A stretch of 35,646 nt of DNA from an uncultured Collinsella sp. (GTDB lineage: Bacteria; Actinomycetota; Coriobacteriia; Coriobacteriales; Coriobacteriaceae), in contig CABUWD010000006.1 of the NCBI GenBank assembly GCA_902495155.1, positions 1 to 35,646 of the forward strand, given 5' to 3'. Made by a program: the position numbers and the translations under genes. Positions 34,008 to 35,646 of the stretch are shown one piece after another. How positions within the stretch are numbered: the stretch's first letter is position 1; every line of letters begins with the position of its first letter. A model generated the notes under the pieces. It had not been told where the DNA came from. It did not search any database and saw nothing but the letters and a program-made list of their open reading frames with translations.

Positions 34008-34778
34008 TTACTTCTTCTTGTGCGGGCGCGGCTTCTTCTCTCGACGAGTGACCTCAACCTGCAGCGGAGCGTTCTTAAGACGCTCCTCCTCATCGGCCTT
34101 CGCCTTGTCGATGACCTTCTGCGTCACAAAAATCTGCTGGATAACCTGCCAAGCAGACGAGACGTCGTAGTACAGCAGAACACCAACGGGAAGGCTCCAG
34201 CCCATCCAAAGCATCATGACCGTCATGACAACGGCCATCATACGCATGCTCTGAGCCTGCTGGCCGGTCTGGTTGCGCGACATATAGAGCTGCGGAATCA
34301 GGGTCAGGACGGCGAACAGGATCAGGCAAACCAGCGCAGGCAGTGCAACCATAAAGCCATCGGCAAAGGAAGCGCTCGGCGTGGTGGTCAGGTCGGGCAG
34401 GATGTTGAAGAACGAGAACGTGCCGTCGTTAAAGTACTGCGGCAGGTTGCGCAGCAATGTAAACAGGGCGAACAGGATAGGCATCTGAATCAGCAGCGGC
34501 AGACAGCCAGCCATGGGGTTGAACTTGTTCTCGCTGTAGAACTTCTGCATCTCCTCGGCCTGACGCTGGGGATCGTCGGCATAGCGCTCCTGGATCTCGA
34601 GCATCTTGGGCTGCAGCACCTGCATGCGAGCCGTCGACTTGGTCGACTTGAGCATGAGCGGCGTCAGCAGCAGACGGATGATGACCACCAGGATGATGAT
34701 GGACAGGCCCCAGTCGACCGCAAAGGTCTGGATGAGCTTGAGCAGCTCGAAAAGGATGTTAACGATCCAATCCCACAT
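34008..34778 (-). CDS. yidC: Membrane protein insertase YidC
   Basis: 256 residues, the short Gram-positive form without the large periplasmic domain. It has TM1, the conserved Arg in the groove (VVIIRLLLTPLML), the cytosolic helical hairpin (QPKMLEIQERYADDPQRQAEEMQKFY), FNPMAGCLPLLIQMPILFALFTLLRN, three further membrane segments and a Lys/Arg-rich tail that can touch the ribosome. It inserts membrane proteins alone or with Sec. No lipobox or signal peptide is apparent. AGGAAA precedes the ATG. Confidence 0.96.
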   Translation of the reverse strand: MWDWIVNILFELLKLIQTFAVDWGLSIIILVVIIRLLLTPLMLKSTKSTARMQVLQPKMLEIQERYADDPQRQAEEMQKFYSENKFNPMAGCLPLLIQMPILFALFTLLRNLPQYFNDGTFSFFNILPDLTTTPSASFADGFMVALPALVCLILFAVLTLIPQLYMSRNQTGQQAQSMRMMAVVMTVMMLWMGWSLPVGVLLYYDVSSAWQVIQQIFVTQKVIDKAKADEEERLKNAPLQVEVTRREKKPRPHKKK

Positions 34779-34807
34779 GTAAGTTTTCCTCCGATAGCGA
34801 GTGCCCG

Positions 34808-35032
34808 CTAGGGCACAGGGTCATAACCGCCGACGTGCAGGGGATTGCAGCGAGCGATGCGCCTCACGGCAAGCCAGCAGCCTCTCAAAACACCGTGCTT
34901 CTCAATCGCCTGGACGGCGTATTGCGAGCACGTTGGGTAATAAATGCAGGCGTCAGGCAATAAGGGCGAAATAACCTGTTGATATATGCGAATAGGAGCG
35001 ATGGCAACACGTCGCAAAACGTGATTGCTCAT
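34808..35032 (-). CDS. yidD: Membrane protein insertion efficiency factor YidD
   Basis: 74 residues. The family core is clear: RRVAIAPIRIYQQVISPLLPDACIYYPTCSQYAVQAIEKHG, the three Cys and the ending CNPLHVGGYDPVP. It is a small amphipathic, membrane-associated helper of YidC. Its ATG overlaps the rnpA stop by 4 bases (ATGA), with GGAGG inside the end of rnpA. Confidence 0.95.
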   Translation of the reverse strand: MSNHVLRRVAIAPIRIYQQVISPLLPDACIYYPTCSQYAVQAIEKHGVLRGCWLAVRRIARCNPLHVGGYDPVP

Positions 35033-35367
35033 CGCTCCTCCCCGGCAACGCCGGCGCGCTTCATAAGCGAACGCAACGCCTTGTCCATCTCCTGCGGCGA
35101 GGAAACCCTCGTCTTGGGAGTTGCAAACAAGATGATGTCATAACCCGCAACGGGAAATCCGCAGCTGCGGGCGGCCTCGCGCATCACACGCTTAGATCGG
35201 TTGCGCACGACGGCACAACCGAGTCGCTTAGCACCAACGAAGGCGACCCTTCCGGAGTCGCCTTCGCCAACCGATTCACATATGGTCATTCGAATCAGAG
35301 GGTGATTGAAACGACGCCCCTGACTGAACACATGCTCGAAATCTTGCCGAGACTTAATAGTCTTCAT
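35029..35367 (-). CDS. rnpA: Ribonuclease P protein component
   Basis: 112 residues. It binds RNase P RNA and helps mature the 5' ends of tRNAs. The start has SRQDFEHVFSQGRRF, and the signature RNR region appears as KRLGCAVVRNRSKRVMREAAR. No good Shine-Dalgarno precedes the ATG. It lies 20 bases after rpmH and overlaps yidD. Confidence 0.95.
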   Translation of the reverse strand: MKTIKSRQDFEHVFSQGRRFNHPLIRMTICESVGEGDSGRVAFVGAKRLGCAVVRNRSKRVMREAARSCGFPVAGYDIILFATPKTRVSSPQEMDKALRSLMKRAGVAGEER

Positions 35368-35387
35368 GCGAGATGTGTGTATCGCTG

Positions 35388-35522
35388 CTAGACAGTGAGA
35401 CGCTTGCGGCCCTTGGCACGACGACGGGCGAGCACGGCACGACCACCCTTAGTGGCCATACGGGCACGGAAGCCATGGGTCTTGGCACGCTTACGCTTAT
35501 TAGGCTGATACGTACGCTTCAT
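35388..35522 (-). CDS. rpmH: 50S ribosomal protein L34
   Basis: 44 residues, the full family length: MKRTYQPNKRKRAKTHGFRARM then GRAVLARRRAKGRKRLTV. AGGAGG nine bases before ATG 35522 fixes the start; the longer frame to 35582 is untranslated leader. It is the first gene of the rpmH-rnpA-yidD-yidC-jag operon. Confidence 0.98.
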   Translation of the reverse strand: MKRTYQPNKRKRAKTHGFRARMATKGGRAVLARRRAKGRKRLTV

Positions 35523-35594
35523 CTTAAGTTCCTCCTGCTGCATTTCGAGTGTCCGCGGGGACGCGGACGCAGATATAGACACGTGAGCTTGAAG

Positions 35595-35624
35595 ATTGTA
35601 GGGAAATCAATGTTCAAATGTCAA
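35595..35624 (-). promoter_or_regulatory. Promoter of the rpmH operon
   Basis: On the minus strand TTGACA (35619-35624), an 18-base spacer and TACAAT (35595-35600). Transcription would start about 65 bases before rpmH. Confidence 0.8.
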
Positions 35625-35646
35625 GAAATCAAAGGTAAAAGGTTGC

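Noticed and set aside
35523..35646. Replication origin or DnaA boxes upstream of rpmH
   Set aside because: Gene order predicts oriC nearby, but no TTATCCACA-type boxes are seen here; the segment holds only the rpmH leader and promoter.
1..35646. CRISPR array, rRNA operon, transposase or prophage
   Set aside because: No regularly spaced direct repeats, rRNA sequence, DDE transposase, integrase or phage structural gene was seen in either strand.

Overview
The window looks like origin-proximal chromosome of a high-GC member of the Actinomycetota class Coriobacteriia, most likely Collinsella or a close relative. This is inferred from gene content, codon use, SpaA-type LPxTG surface proteins and the rpmH-rnpA-yidD-yidC-jag-rsmG-parA-parB order without mnmE/mnmG. 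No sequence search was run. The replication origin and dnaA are expected just beyond the right edge.

Layout. 0-1.5 kb: purC and a small membrane protein (minus strand). 1.6-3.9 kb: an OmpR-type response regulator and its histidine kinase (minus). 4.0-5.5 kb: a TSCPD-domain protein overlapping a Tat-exported lipoprotein. 5.6-8.3 kb: a solute-binding protein overlapping a diguanylate cyclase. 8.4-9.7 kb: purB. 9.8-10.25 kb: a cluster of small TTC/GAA-loop palindromes mixed with tRNA-Gly fragments, beside an intact tRNA-Gly(CCC) with promoter and terminator. 10.4-16.0 kb: an IclR regulator divergent from a four-gene catabolic operon (altronate-dehydratase-type enzyme, lone PTS EIIC, amidohydrolase/lactonase-like protein, DHDPS/NAL-type aldolase). 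A perfect 14+2+14 palindrome lies in the divergent promoter region. 16.3-19.7 kb: a large thioester-containing SpaA-repeat LPxTG adhesin. 19.8-23.2 kb: a small membrane protein and a degenerate M28-peptidase-like membrane protein split by about 650 low-complexity residues. 23.4-25.3 kb: two overlapping WYL regulators, convergent with a DEDDh-exonuclease/DinG helicase that follows ddl. 29.2-30.3 kb: rlmN. 30.4-35.6 kb: two origin-linked operons, parA-parB-small membrane protein and rpmH-rnpA-yidD-yidC-jag, with rsmG and three perfect parS sites between parA and rsmG.

How the genes work together. The IclR operon reads as a sugar-acid or lactone route: uptake, lactone opening, dehydration to a 2-keto-3-deoxy acid, and aldol cleavage to pyruvate plus an aldehyde. 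The true substrate is unknown. The binding-protein/cyclase pair looks like an extracellular-solute to c-di-GMP signalling unit. The right end couples ribosomal protein L34, RNase P, membrane insertion, rRNA methylation and chromosome segregation, as is usual at bacterial origins.

Least conventional parts: the M28-like protein with its catalytic ligands apparently replaced, the catabolic operon with an orphan EIIC, the palindrome/tRNA-fragment cluster, and the small membrane protein translationally coupled to parB.
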